64,000 nucleotides of DNA, taken from contig NZ_BDFD01000011.1 in the NCBI RefSeq assembly GCF_001895085.1, positions 18,252-82,251 on the forward strand, read 5' to 3'. The position numbers and the translations under genes are program-made. Position 1 is the stretch's first letter, and every line of letters begins with the position of its first letter. The stretch comes from Mariprofundus micogutta. GTDB lineage: Bacteria; Pseudomonadota; Zetaproteobacteria; Mariprofundales; Mariprofundaceae. The notes below the pieces were generated by a model, which was not told the DNA's origin, made no database searches, and saw nothing but the letters and a program-made list of their open reading frames with translations. This document shows positions 29,521 to 39,062 of the stretch, in pieces.

Positions 29521-31321
29521 ATTGAATTTCTCCCATTGGTTTACTTTTCGGTGTATGTTCATCCACCTGCTTGTGGCGACGTTTCACCTTCCAGCTCACC
29601 CATAAACCCGTTGTCAGCACTGAAATTATCGGTGCAATAGAGGCCATGGACAAAATGCCAAAGCCTTCGACCACATCCACGGCATTACCCAGCCCCAACC
29701 CCATGGCAAGGACAAGTGGAACCGTAACCGGACCTGTCGTAACACCTGCACTATCCCATGCGATGTTCACATACTCTTCCGTGGAAAAAAGCGTTAGCAA
29801 CAAAGCCAACAGGTAGAGTGGAATCAACATATAGGCCAGCGGGAAATCAAAGGCGATTTTCATCACTCCCAGCGTAATGCCTGTGCCCACGCCCAATGAT
29901 ACGGCATACATCAGCATGGATTTCCTGAAGCTGCCCTGAGTCAGGTTTTCCACAGTCATGCCCAAGGCATTGAGGGCCGGTTCAGCTAACGTGGCGCCAA
30001 AACCCAGCAGCCAGGCAAAGATCAGGGCAATGGTCATACCGAGCGTGAATGAATAGAGCGGTGAATTAGCAATCGTATCAATTAAGGCGAAAGCTCCGGG
30101 CAACATGGCTCCAACCATTGCTCCGATTTTCCCCAGACCAAATGTCAGGCCGAGGTTAAAAATAATCATACCCAACACGCACAGCGTAATGCCATACATG
30201 ACAATGGCCAGACGGCTTAAATCTTCACGAATGACAAATTTCATAACTATCATCAAAAATACAACCAGAGGAACAATTGCTTGCATGCCACCAAGGATTT
30301 CCTGCCCCGGAGTCACCTGATACCAGACTGACTGCTCAACTGAAGCGGAAGCCGCCGACAACTGTTGGGCTGCAAGAATAATCGCTTCAGGCGTCGTATT
30401 GCTCGCAACAAACAGCGCCAGCAACAGCACACCCAAAATTGGAAACAGCGATGCCATGGTAACAATACCGAAACCAGCCAAAGGTGATTTTCCTTTGCCT
30501 GCTGCCTCAGCCATACCAATGCCCAGAGCCAACACCAATGGAACTGTTACCGGTCCGGTTGTGACTGCGCCACAATCCCAGGCAAGGCCGATGACCTGCG
30601 AAAGGTTCGCATCAAGCATACAGACAACCGTTAACAACAATGTTGGAATCAATGCCGCGAATATCAATGGCTTCAGGCTCCACCCATTCAGCAGCCTGAG
30701 CGTACCCAATACAGTAGCAAGACCAACACCGACACCTACAACCAGCACCAGCGTGCCTGACCACTCATTCAGCAGGGCATACAAATAGGGTGCCTTTTCA
30801 ACATCGACAATAGAGCCTGCTGTTTTCAGAGCCCCGATAGCAGGCTCAGCAAAGGTCACACCAATGCCCAGCAGCATGGCAATCAGCATGACAACCGGCA
30901 GCTTGGCTTTGGCAGGCAGTGTTACGCCAATGGCCTCACCAAAAGGCATAAGGCCTCGTTTCAAGCCTTCCATGAACAACATCAGGCCCAGAATAATCGC
31001 TGCCACACCGGCACTTACGACGATTGGGTCAGATAAGGACTGGTGCAACACCAGCACTGTAAATATGGCGATATAGAATACCAATGGCAGAACTGCCTTC
31101 ATCTGCTCAACCAGCATATCCCTGGTGTATGGAAACAGTAACCTGAACCAGTCAAGCACCCGCAGCCCTAAACCCGGGCCGGCCCCATCTGTTTCCGCTT
31201 TGATTTTAAGCTGTTCGGATACAGCGTTGAAACTTACAGTCGTCTGATTAACACAGGTATAACGCAAGTATGTAGAAAACCTGATGCTCTCAGCACTACT
31301 GCCTGAATGCTCCTCATTCAT
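29507..31321 (-). CDS. DUF1538 multi-spanning membrane protein with tandem repeat domains
   Basis: The start is placed at ATG 31321 (MNEEHSG), seven bases after GGGGG; the frame continues to 31441 without support. The 604-residue protein contains two DUF1538 halves. Each half has the same signature, AWDCGAVTTGPVTVPLVLA in the first and AWDSAGVTTGPVTVPLVLA in the second, along with repeated FAEPAIGALK / LAEPALNALG phrases. Around 12 or more hydrophobic segments are visible. The duplicated, signature-bearing halves look like a transporter. It overlaps two P-II-like genes, which suggests regulated transport, perhaps of an inorganic ion. Substrate unknown. Confidence 0.88.
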   Translation of the reverse strand: MNEEHSGSSAESIRFSTYLRYTCVNQTTVSFNAVSEQLKIKAETDGAGPGLGLRVLDWFRLLFPYTRDMLVEQMKAVLPLVFYIAIFTVLVLHQSLSDPIVVSAGVAAIILGLMLFMEGLKRGLMPFGEAIGVTLPAKAKLPVVMLIAMLLGIGVTFAEPAIGALKTAGSIVDVEKAPYLYALLNEWSGTLVLVVGVGVGLATVLGTLRLLNGWSLKPLIFAALIPTLLLTVVCMLDANLSQVIGLAWDCGAVTTGPVTVPLVLALGIGMAEAAGKGKSPLAGFGIVTMASLFPILGVLLLALFVASNTTPEAIILAAQQLSAASASVEQSVWYQVTPGQEILGGMQAIVPLVVFLMIVMKFVIREDLSRLAIVMYGITLCVLGMIIFNLGLTFGLGKIGAMVGAMLPGAFALIDTIANSPLYSFTLGMTIALIFAWLLGFGATLAEPALNALGMTVENLTQGSFRKSMLMYAVSLGVGTGITLGVMKIAFDFPLAYMLIPLYLLALLLTLFSTEEYVNIAWDSAGVTTGPVTVPLVLAMGLGLGNAVDVVEGFGILSMASIAPIISVLTTGLWVSWKVKRRHKQVDEHTPKSKPMGEIQYEPT

Positions 31322-31414
31322 GCACGGCCCCCTAGGGATTTTTCTTATGGGGAAGCAAGAATTAAGCCATAAACTGCTTGTGCCTGATTGAAGTGTCGTG
31401 TTCTGGAAATGGAT

Positions 31415-31437
31415 TGAGCCGGGCTTAACCCGGCTCA
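31415..31437 (-). terminator. 9-bp hairpin after the SYLF gene
   Basis: TGAGCCGGG and CCCGGCTCA pair perfectly around a CTTAA loop, eight bases beyond the stop of the SYLF gene on the minus strand. The following bases contain few T residues, so termination may be weak and some read-through into DUF1538 is possible. Confidence 0.5.
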
Positions 31438-31444
31438 GCATCTG

Positions 31445-31999
31445 TTATTTTTTCATTTTAGAGATTTTGCTGCCTTCAAAGGTAAGATTATACATCAGCC
31501 CCTTATTGGAGAAGATAAATCCGATAATCGGATCTTTGATGGTATTCGTATCAATTTCACCACCGGCACCGACCGTAATCAGTGCAACACTGCCATCCAC
31601 ACCAGCCTTCCATCCATCACTGGCCTTGAAAGCCTTAAGTGCATCTCGGGTCATAAACATAATCACCTGAGATTTCATCTGGGCCCCCAGCTGAAAGCCG
31701 ATAGAAGCAGCGGCAGTATTATAATAACCCGTGGTTTTTCCACCTTCACGCATCGCGCCTTCACCATATTCACCTCCGGCAACAAAACCGGCCTTGAATA
31801 CTTCGGGGAACACCAGAATACCCACAGCCTTTCTCGCCAACTCCTTACCGGATTTTACCTGTGAATAGAAAGTGGAGATGGTCGCATTCACCTTGGCATC
31901 AATCTCTGCCTTGCTTGCCGCATCGGCAGCAGGAATGCTGTGTAGACCAAATGCAAGGGTCAAAAGAACTAAAATGGAACGAATCGTCATAGTTTTCAT
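31445..31999 (-). CDS. secreted SYLF/YSC84 lipid-binding domain protein
   Basis: AAAGGAGG precedes the ATG at 31999, giving 184 residues with a Sec signal peptide (MKTMTIRSILVLLTLAFGLH...AADA). The mature part matches the bacterial Ysc84 domain: KAVGILVFPEVFKAGFVAGG, GYYNTAAASIGFQLGAQ and a glycine-rich end. Such proteins bind phospholipids and are periplasmic or outer-membrane associated; exact role unclear. It lies upstream of the DUF1538 gene, separated by a hairpin. Confidence 0.88.
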   Translation of the reverse strand: MKTMTIRSILVLLTLAFGLHSIPAADAASKAEIDAKVNATISTFYSQVKSGKELARKAVGILVFPEVFKAGFVAGGEYGEGAMREGGKTTGYYNTAAASIGFQLGAQMKSQVIMFMTRDALKAFKASDGWKAGVDGSVALITVGAGGEIDTNTIKDPIIGFIFSNKGLMYNLTFEGSKISKMKK

Positions 32000-32114
32000 A
32001 TGAACCTCCTTTTGTTCCTGTATCAATACTATAGCAAAAATAGACCTGTTTGTCCGAGCTGAGTGTGCCTGAATGCAACGGTATCTGTCGAACAAGGCCC
32101 CTGCAGACCCTTGC

Positions 32115-32459
32115 TTAACCCTGCAGCAATCTGATCGTAGCCTCTGCCGAAATTTTGTCGATTTCGATCATCACTTCACAATGTTCATCAACCTCATCTA
32201 TCGGCGTCGGATCATCTGCACAGCTGCATCCGGCAATAATGCTTTTGTAGAATACTCCTGCCTTCACATGGATGAAATCATCGGACTCCCAGGTTTTAAG
32301 TACCATAGCTTCAATATCACGATCCAGTGCATAGCTGCCTGTTGTAAGCCCCTGCTGCAGAGGCAACTCATTAACCGACAGCCCTTCTATCTCCCTCTTG
32401 AGCACCGTCTTAAAATCGGATGTTCCCCTTGCGCTAAGCGCTTGCGTGAACTGGCTCAT
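32115..32459 (-). CDS. conserved hypothetical protein (114 aa)
   Basis: GAGG lies eight bases before the ATG. The soluble protein has no signal peptide. A compact conserved-looking block reads GCSCADDPTPIDEV followed by HCEVMIEIDK, with three cysteines (CSC plus a later HC) that could bind metal. I recall similar hypothetical proteins in other proteobacteria but no function. It lies 115 bases upstream of the SYLF gene on the same strand. Confidence 0.7.
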   Translation of the reverse strand: MSQFTQALSARGTSDFKTVLKREIEGLSVNELPLQQGLTTGSYALDRDIEAMVLKTWESDDFIHVKAGVFYKSIIAGCSCADDPTPIDEVDEHCEVMIEIDKISAEATIRLLQG

Positions 32460-32635
32460 AGTTTACACCTCACAGGCAGTGTCGCCGACACTCACCAGAT
32501 AATTACAACATAAGTGATTAGAGCAGTGTATCTATACATAAACTCATCCCCTGTTTGCATAAGATTATTTGCTTAATGATTGCATAAAACAGACTAAATA
32601 TAGATGGTTAGTCTTTAGGCTTTTCAGGAGACAAT

Positions 32636-32917
32636 ATGGTCAAGCATATCGTAATGTGGAAATTGAGAGATAAGGCTGATGCGGCGGAGATCAAAACGCG
32701 GCTGGAAGCTTTGGCTGGCAAAATTCCGGGACTGATCAGGATCGAGGTCGGAATTGATTTTCTGGAGACAGAACAATCAGCTGATGTTGTACTCTATTCA
32801 GAGTTGGCAGATAAAGCTGCGCTGGAGATTTATCAGGCACACCCGGAACACGTAGCAGTCATTCCACTTGTGAAGGGTGCAGCAATTGCCCGTACCGTGG
32901 TTGATTACGAAGTTTAA
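32636..32917 (+). CDS. Dabb (stress-responsive A/B barrel) family protein
   Basis: AGGAG precedes the ATG. The 93-residue protein starts MVKHIVMWKLRDKA and has the ferredoxin-like dimeric alpha/beta barrel pattern, with IEVGIDFLETEQSADVVLYSEL and the YQAHPEHVAV motif. Members occur as stress proteins and as cyclases; function here is unknown. Its stop overlaps the convergent engB stop. Confidence 0.88.
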   Translation: MVKHIVMWKLRDKADAAEIKTRLEALAGKIPGLIRIEVGIDFLETEQSADVVLYSELADKAALEIYQAHPEHVAVIPLVKGAAIARTVVDYEV

Positions 32918-33555
32918 TCTTCTCTGCCGATGAGAAGGTCATCGTAAGGAGATTTGAAAATCTCCTTCTGAAGCAGAGCTCGCAACTTATCGATACCTAT
33001 GCCTTTTGAACTGGAGGTTGGCATCGGGCTAAGCATACCACCCATGGCTTCAGTCATCTCTTTCAATCGCTTGGCGCGACTATTGCCGGACAGTTTGTCG
33101 GCCTTGGTGGCAACAGGAATCCAGCGTAGTCCCACCTCATTCAGGTATTCGATCAACTGCATATCGGAATCTTTCGGTCCATGCCGGATATCTAGCAGCA
33201 GCAACACCAGCTTCAGATCGGAATGAGCCAGATAGCCATCAATCATACTGATCCAGCGCTTCTGTTCTTTTTTCGGCGCGCGTGCATATCCGTAACCCGG
33301 CAGGTCCACCAACATGACTTGCTCATCCACTTCGAACAGATTCAGCAATCGGGTACAGCCCGGATTCTTGGAGGTCTTAACCAGACCTTTGCGCCCGAAC
33401 AGGGCATTCATCAATGATGATTTACCCACATTGGAATGGCCGGCCACTGCAATTTGGGGCAAATCGATGTCTGGAAACATCTTCGGATCGGCAACCGACT
33501 GCACAAAGTGTGTATTCGGCCAGTGGATGGCCTTTTTTTCCTGATCACTGCTCAT
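32914..33555 (-). CDS. engB: ribosome biogenesis GTPase YihA/YsxC
   Basis: The internal ATG at 33555 gives 213 residues starting MSSDQEKKAIHWPNTHFVQS, which matches the family N-terminus; the TTG at 33651 adds 32 unrelated residues. G-motifs: GHSNVGKSS (G1), CTR (G2), DLPGYGYA (G3) and TKAD (G4). EngB helps assemble the 50S subunit and is usually essential. It is monocistronic and divergent from dusB. Confidence 0.95.
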   Translation of the reverse strand: MSSDQEKKAIHWPNTHFVQSVADPKMFPDIDLPQIAVAGHSNVGKSSLMNALFGRKGLVKTSKNPGCTRLLNLFEVDEQVMLVDLPGYGYARAPKKEQKRWISMIDGYLAHSDLKLVLLLLDIRHGPKDSDMQLIEYLNEVGLRWIPVATKADKLSGNSRAKRLKEMTEAMGGMLSPMPTSSSKGIGIDKLRALLQKEIFKSPYDDLLIGRED

Positions 33556-33679
33556 GGCGCAAAGCTGACGATTGCCGGGATCAGTAGCAAGCAGCAGTGG
33601 AGACAGTGAATAAGGCTGGTGGATTGATATCGATTCAGTATGATTGCCCAATATTTAGGCAGCAGGATAGATAAACCCC

Positions 33680-34705
33680 ATGAGTAACAAACTACTTCCC
33701 GGCTTCAAGCTGGGAGATCATCAAATCGATGTACCACTGGTGCTGGCCCCCATGGCCGGTATCACCGACCTTCCATTTCGCAAAATCTGCAAACGCTTTG
33801 GTGTCGGCCTTGTGGTCACCGAAATGATCGCATCACGCGCAATAGATATGGGTCGCGTTCGCACTGAGCGCATGGCTGAGCTTGGTGCCGATGAACATCC
33901 GGCATCAATTCAGATTGCCGGCTCCGATCCGGTCTTTGTCTGTGAAGCCGCGCGCTGGGCCGTTGATCATGGTGCAGACTTTGTCGATATCAATATGGGC
34001 TGCCCGGTGAAGAAAATCTGCAAACAGACCGCCGGATCCGCCATGCTCAGAGATGAACCGCTTGTCGCACGTGTACTGGAAGCCGTGGTTAAAGCAGTGG
34101 AAGTACCGGTAACATTGAAGATTCGAACCGGCTGGGATGACTCTTCCAAGAATGTTGAAAATATTGCACGCATCGCCGAAGAGTCAGGCATTCAGTTGCT
34201 CACTGTGCATGGTCGCACACGCGCACAAATGTTTCATGGGCATGCCAGCTGGGAAGATATTGGCCTGGCCAAAGCAGCCGTTTCAATCCCTGTGATCGGC
34301 AATGGCGATGTGGTTGGTGCTGAGTCAGCTAAAGAAATGATACGCATTTCCGGCTGTGATGGTGTGATGGTGGGTCGCGCCGTACAAGGAAATCCATGGG
34401 TGCTGGGCGAAGTCTACGCCGCCCTTACCGATCAGCCGCAACCAGCCCCACCTACTGCTGAGCAGCGCTGTGCTATTGTGCTTGAACATATGCACAATCT
34501 TGCCGAGCACCACGGTGTTCAGTTTGCCTCCAAAATGGCCCGCAAACATGTGCTCTGGTACAGCAAGGGCCTGAGAGGATCTGCAGATTTTCGTAGTCAT
34601 TTTCAAGTCATGCCTGACTGGCAGCAGATGCTCGACAGTGCTGAAGCCTATTTCCTTAGCCTTGCTGAAGATGATCATGCCGGCGAACTGGCGCATGCCG
34701 CCTGA
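33680..34705 (+). CDS. dusB: tRNA-dihydrouridine synthase B (NifR3)
   Basis: The 341-residue protein starts with the FMN-binding LAPMAGITDLPFRKI block, has the catalytic cysteine loop MGCPVKKICKQTAGSAM, LKIRTGWDDSSKN and the VHGRTRAQM motif. It reduces uridine in the tRNA D-loop. The order dusB-ntrB-ntrC is the classical nifR3-ntrBC arrangement. The ntrB start lies inside its last codons. Confidence 0.95.
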   Translation: MSNKLLPGFKLGDHQIDVPLVLAPMAGITDLPFRKICKRFGVGLVVTEMIASRAIDMGRVRTERMAELGADEHPASIQIAGSDPVFVCEAARWAVDHGADFVDINMGCPVKKICKQTAGSAMLRDEPLVARVLEAVVKAVEVPVTLKIRTGWDDSSKNVENIARIAEESGIQLLTVHGRTRAQMFHGHASWEDIGLAKAAVSIPVIGNGDVVGAESAKEMIRISGCDGVMVGRAVQGNPWVLGEVYAALTDQPQPAPPTAEQRCAIVLEHMHNLAEHHGVQFASKMARKHVLWYSKGLRGSADFRSHFQVMPDWQQMLDSAEAYFLSLAEDDHAGELAHAA

Positions 34706-35720
34706 TTCCGTAGCTCTCTCGGCACTTCCCTTGCCGATGATTTTGCTCGACCATGACTGCCGCATCACTCAAACCAACATTCTGGCTCAGGAAATGCTGG
34801 GGCATTCAAACAAACATCTGATCGGCCTGCACCTGAATGATATCTTTTCACCCAAAGCCGAGATTGATGAGTTATTCAAACGTCTGACTCCTCACAGCAG
34901 TGTTTCCAGCCATCAGATTTGCATACTTTCAACACGTATGCCGGCATCTCTTCATATGAGTTCACATGAAGAGGGACTATCCGCGATCATTGTCCCGGAA
35001 GCTCATCGTGTGGAAGTCGACCAGCATACCAAGCGCCATGAGATGGCCGAAGCTGTGGCACGCATTGCATTGGAAATGGCACATGAAGTAAAAAACCCTC
35101 TGGCTGCACTTCGCGGTGCAACGCAGTGGTTATCCGAACAGGATATGTCCACCGCTAGTCGCGAGGCAGTCGAACAGATGCTGGTCGGGGTAGATCGCAT
35201 TCGTGATCGAATCGATAATTTTCTACAGGTTGGCCCACGTGCATCTGTGCAGATGGAACTGACCAATATTCACACCCTGATTCAGGATGTCATCCAGTAT
35301 CAGGATGGGATTCATGTCGGTCGTGTTTTTGATCCCAGCCTGCCGGAAACCATGGTGCATCCGGCCAGATTCAGGCAGGCACTGGAAAACCTGTGGCAGA
35401 ATGCTGTGGAAGCAGCCGACAATAGAATCGAGTGGCAAACACGCATGGCACCGCTGGTGCACCTGCCCGGGCATCATGGTCAGGTGATTGAAATCGCGAT
35501 TACCAACGACGGCGCAACAATCCCGGAAGAGCTGCAGGATCGCCTGTTCGAGCCTTATGTCACAGGCAAAAAACGCGGCAGCGGGCTGGGTCTGGCACTG
35601 GTTGAACGCGTCATGGTTGAGCATGGCGGCCGGGTAAAATTGAAGAGTGAAAATGGGCGCACTACGCTGACATTACAGTTGCCGGTCAAGCGTGAAATAA
35701 CAGAGGAGAACCAGCCATGA
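34695..35720 (+). CDS. glnL: nitrogen regulation sensor kinase NtrB
   Basis: The start is taken as ATG 34695, overlapping dusB by 11 bases; the open frame reaches 34638 and the true start is uncertain because no strong ribosome binding site is visible. The 341-residue protein has a PAS-like N-terminus (LPLPMILLDHDCRITQTN), the phospho-acceptor His130 in MAHEVKNPLAALRGATQWL, an N-box (ENLWQNAVEAA) and GSGLGLALVERV. No membrane segments are seen, as expected for a cytosolic kinase controlled by P-II. ntrC follows with an ATGA overlap. Confidence 0.92.
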   Translation: MPPDSVALSALPLPMILLDHDCRITQTNILAQEMLGHSNKHLIGLHLNDIFSPKAEIDELFKRLTPHSSVSSHQICILSTRMPASLHMSSHEEGLSAIIVPEAHRVEVDQHTKRHEMAEAVARIALEMAHEVKNPLAALRGATQWLSEQDMSTASREAVEQMLVGVDRIRDRIDNFLQVGPRASVQMELTNIHTLIQDVIQYQDGIHVGRVFDPSLPETMVHPARFRQALENLWQNAVEAADNRIEWQTRMAPLVHLPGHHGQVIEIAITNDGATIPEELQDRLFEPYVTGKKRGSGLGLALVERVMVEHGGRVKLKSENGRTTLTLQLPVKREITEENQP

Positions 35721-37111
35721 AGGCATTGGTGATAGATGATGATGAAGGAATCCGCTGGATTCTGGATCGGGTACTGCAGGAAGAGGATTTGGAAGTCATT
35801 CAGGCAGGCTCTATCGGAGAAGCCGAGGCAGCACTGCTCGATCACGACATCGGCATTACGTTTCTGGATGTTTACCTGCCAGATGGCAATGGCATGGATT
35901 TTCTCGCGACCGGTGCATTGACGATGCCGGTTGTGATGCTCACTGCAGAAACAACCTTCGGCCATGCCGCCGAGGCCTATCGTATCGGTGCTATGGAATA
36001 TCTTCCCAAACCGTTTGATCTCGATGAAGTGCGTCAGCTGGTTCAGCGTGTACGCCCGGTAAAAGAAAAACTAAAACCGGCCCACGCCGAAAAAAAGGAC
36101 CTGATCATTGGCCGCAGTCAGGCGATGCAAAATCTATTCCGCACATTAGGGCGGGTAGCCGCATCCGACCTGACAGTATTGATTACCGGTGAATCGGGAA
36201 CAGGCAAGGAGATGGTCGCTAAAACTCTCCACGAACGCAGTCAGCGATCCGACAGCGCGTTCATTGCTATCAATACCGCAGCTATTCCTGCTGAACTGCT
36301 GGAATCAGAATTATTCGGCCACGAAAAAGGCTCATTTACCGGAGCCGACAAGACGCGTGAAGGCAGGTTTGAACAGGCTGACGGAGGCACACTGTTTCTT
36401 GATGAAATCGGTGATATGCCGGCAGCTCTGCAGGCCAAGTTGCTGCGCGTACTGGAAGAGGGACGCGTTCAGCGTGTCGGCGGCAGCCAGTCAAAAACGG
36501 TGAATGTGCGTCTGCTTGCAGCGACCCATCAGCATCTTCCGAAAAAGATTGCCAAAGGAGAGTTCCGCGAAGACCTCTATTACCGTCTGAATGTTATTCC
36601 TGTGCATATTCCACCACTGCGCGAGCGCCGTGACGACATTCATGAACTGGCCAACTTTCTGCTGGATCAGGCTGTTGAAGAACTGGGTATGAAAGCCCCG
36701 ATCCTGCTCGATGATGCAGCCGATCTGTTAAGTCGTCATGACTGGCCCGGCAATGTGCGTGAATTGAAAAATGTCATGCGCAGGCTCGCAGTGCTGACAC
36801 CGGGAGCCAGCATCACACTGTCCGATGTGGCTCTGGCACTTGGCAATGTGGATAATATGCAAAAGGGTGAAGAAACCCTCTCCGATGCGGTTACGCGCTG
36901 TACCCGCAGTTATCTGAATCAGCTTGGCTATGCGCAGGCTATCAATCTGCATCAACACCTGCTTGAACAGGTCGAACCACCGCTGTTGGTACTGGCGATG
37001 GAAAAGTGTAACGGTAATCAACTCAAGGTTGCTGATATGCTTGGGCTGAATCGCAATACCGTGCGAAAGTTACTGCGTAAATACGATATCGATCCGCAAT
37101 ATTTTCGTTAG
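35717..37111 (+). CDS. glnG: nitrogen regulation response regulator NtrC
   Basis: The 464-residue protein has a receiver domain with phospho-acceptor Asp51 ([11 protein letters not shown]), an AAA+ sigma-54 activation domain with Walker A GESGTGKE, the sigma-54 contact loop and Walker B LDEIGD, and a C-terminal Fis-type HTH ([18 protein letters not shown]). The contact loop reads GSFTGA where most activators have GAFTGA; this variant is found in some natural activators. It should work with RpoN encoded at 11.9 kb. Confidence 0.95.
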   Translation: MKALVIDDDEGIRWILDRVLQEEDLEVIQAGSIGEAEAALLDHDIGITFLDVYLPDGNGMDFLATGALTMPVVMLTAETTFGHAAEAYRIGAMEYLPKPFDLDEVRQLVQRVRPVKEKLKPAHAEKKDLIIGRSQAMQNLFRTLGRVAASDLTVLITGESGTGKEMVAKTLHERSQRSDSAFIAINTAAIPAELLESELFGHEKGSFTGADKTREGRFEQADGGTLFLDEIGDMPAALQAKLLRVLEEGRVQRVGGSQSKTVNVRLLAATHQHLPKKIAKGEFREDLYYRLNVIPVHIPPLRERRDDIHELANFLLDQAVEELGMKAPILLDDAADLLSRHDWPGNVRELKNVMRRLAVLTPGASITLSDVALALGNVDNMQKGEETLSDAVTRCTRSYLNQLGYAQAINLHQHLLEQVEPPLLVLAMEKCNGNQLKVADMLGLNRNTVRKLLRKYDIDPQYFR

Positions 37112-37153
37112 AGTAAAGACTTGGGCATGTTGCTGTATTCATCCCCGGTTATC

Positions 37154-37181
37154 TTTAGTTCTTTTACGGAAAAGAACTAAA
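37154..37181. terminator. bidirectional terminator between ntrC and the flavoprotein gene
   Basis: TTTAGTTCTTTT and AAAAGAACTAAA form a perfect 12-bp stem around ACGG. A- and T-rich arms serve both convergent genes. It overlaps the last codons of the minus-strand gene. Confidence 0.6.
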
Positions 37182-38364
37182 TAATGCCTGCGATAGCCAT
37201 GCCTGCGGCATAACCTGATGACCAGGCCCACTGGAAGTTAAAACCTCCCAAATGGCCAGTCACATCTACCACTTCACCGATAAAATATAGACCGGGAACT
37301 TTATTGCTCTGCATGGTTTTCGATGAGAGTTCATTGGTGTCGACGCCGCCAGTGGTCACCTCGGCAGTACGGTAGCCCTCCGTACCATTGGGCTTGAGAG
37401 ACCAGCCCTGCAGTGTCTCCAACACCTGTTCCAGCTGTCTGTGATTGAGTTGCTTCAAACGAAGCTCGCGCAAATCTGCATCGAAAAGCAATTGCACCAG
37501 CCGCTTTGGCAATATTTCTGAGAGTGCCGTTGCCAGCTGCGCATCCGGCCTCTGTTGAGATTTCTCGGCAAGCAAGGCCCTGACATCACAGGCCGGAAGC
37601 AGATTGATACAAAGACTATCGCCAGGCTGCCAGTAAGATGAGATCTGCAGCATGGCCGGGCCGGAAAGACCTCGATGGGTGAACAGCATGGCTTCAGTGA
37701 ATGCAGTACCTCGATTTGATACTGTGACATCCAGTGAGATGCCAGCCAGCGTCTGCAAACGCTCTTTCTCTTTTCCTGTAAATGTGAACGGCACCAGGCC
37801 CGGATTCGCCTCTATCACATTCAATCCGAAGGCCTCGGCAACTCTAAGGCCAAACGCACTGGCACCCATTTTGGGAATGGAGAGCCCTCCGGTTGCAATC
37901 GCTACCGACGCTGCACTGAAATCACCCTTGTCGGTCTTCACTACAAACGATGCATGCTTTTCCACGCCATGGATTTCTGTATTCAGCATGAATCGGCTTC
38001 CGAATTCATGACATGGTTGCAAAAGCATATCGAGAATATCACGTGCTGATTCGTCACAGAACAGCTGACCATGCTCACGCTCATGATAAGCTATGCCGTT
38101 CTGCTCCACCCAGGAGATAAAGTCCGCTGCTGAGAAACGTGCCAGAGCCGATTTACAGAAATGAGGGTTTGCCGAAATAAAGTTAGCCGGACCAGCAAAA
38201 CGGTTGGTAAAATTACAGCGCCCGCCACCGGAAATCAGAATTTTCTTGCCAGCCTTTTCGGCGTGATCGAGTACAAGCACCGACTTGCCGAACCCGGCAG
38301 CCGTACCGGCACACATCAAACCTGCAGCTCCTGCGCCGATCACGATCAGATCTACATCTTTCAT
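37177..38364 (-). CDS. HI0933/BaiN family FAD-dependent oxidoreductase
   Basis: The 395-residue protein opens with the dinucleotide fold (LIVIGAGAAGLMCAGTAAGF) and the family signature KKILISGGGRCNFTN, and ends with the FAD contact GLYFIGEVVDVTGHLGGFN. Family members (YhiN) are flavoproteins of uncertain substrate. The gene is alone, facing ntrC, with a shared terminator. Confidence 0.9.
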   Translation of the reverse strand: MKDVDLIVIGAGAAGLMCAGTAAGFGKSVLVLDHAEKAGKKILISGGGRCNFTNRFAGPANFISANPHFCKSALARFSAADFISWVEQNGIAYHEREHGQLFCDESARDILDMLLQPCHEFGSRFMLNTEIHGVEKHASFVVKTDKGDFSAASVAIATGGLSIPKMGASAFGLRVAEAFGLNVIEANPGLVPFTFTGKEKERLQTLAGISLDVTVSNRGTAFTEAMLFTHRGLSGPAMLQISSYWQPGDSLCINLLPACDVRALLAEKSQQRPDAQLATALSEILPKRLVQLLFDADLRELRLKQLNHRQLEQVLETLQGWSLKPNGTEGYRTAEVTTGGVDTNELSSKTMQSNKVPGLYFIGEVVDVTGHLGGFNFQWAWSSGYAAGMAIAGII

Positions 38365-38474
38365 GCCCTTATGCTGCCCGCAAGACCAGCTTCAGGCACG
38401 TTTCATCTTCACTTCAGAATCCGCTGTAATGATTGACCGGATAGAGCGTCTAATCTTCAGTAGCAGGAGGTTTG

Positions 38475-39062
38475 ATGAGAAAAATTATATTGATGTGGAT
38501 GGTGATGATCATGGTAGCTCCCGCAATCGCAGCAGAAAAAACAGAATCGGCCACCTTTGCCGGCGGCTGTTTCTGGTGCATGGAGCATCCTTTTGATGAA
38601 TTGAACGGTGTAATATCAACAACTTCCGGTTATGTCGGAGGCAGCAAAGAGAACCCGACTTATGAGGAGGTTTCCGCTGGCATTACCGGCCATACCGAAG
38701 CCGTACAGATTGTTTTTGATCCCTCAGTAGTCAGTTACAAGGAACTGCTGGATGTCTACTGGCGCAACTCCGATCCAACCACGGCAAATCGCCAGTTCTG
38801 CGATGTTGGTACACAGTACCGGCCTGGTATCTTCTATCATTCAGAAGCACAAAAGCAGGCTGCCGAAGTTTCAAAGGCAACCCTGATGCAAAACAAATCC
38901 TTTAAGGAGGATATCGTTACAGAAATCACCGCTGCAGGCAGTTTCTGGCCCGCTGAGGATTATCATCAGGACTATTACCTGAAGAATCCGGTCCGCTATA
39001 AATTCTACCGTTATAACTGCGGACGCGATCAACGTCTTGAACAGCTATGGGGTAAAAAATGA
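38475..39062 (+). CDS. msrA: exported peptide methionine sulfoxide reductase A
   Basis: AGGAGG at 38465-38470 precedes ATG 38475; a TTG at 38472 is too close. The 195-residue product has a Sec signal peptide (MRKIILMWMVMIMVAPAIAA) and then the catalytic GCFWC motif (Cys32), GYVGGSKENPTYEEV and WPAEDYHQDYY. It reduces S-methionine sulfoxide, here probably in the periplasm. msrB overlaps it (ATGA). Confidence 0.95.
   Translation: MRKIILMWMVMIMVAPAIAAEKTESATFAGGCFWCMEHPFDELNGVISTTSGYVGGSKENPTYEEVSAGITGHTEAVQIVFDPSVVSYKELLDVYWRNSDPTTANRQFCDVGTQYRPGIFYHSEAQKQAAEVSKATLMQNKSFKEDIVTEITAAGSFWPAEDYHQDYYLKNPVRYKFYRYNCGRDQRLEQLWGKK

Noticed and set aside
33556..33651. TTG-started 32-residue extension of EngB
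   Set aside because: Family proteins start about 20-25 residues before the P-loop, which the internal ATG gives.
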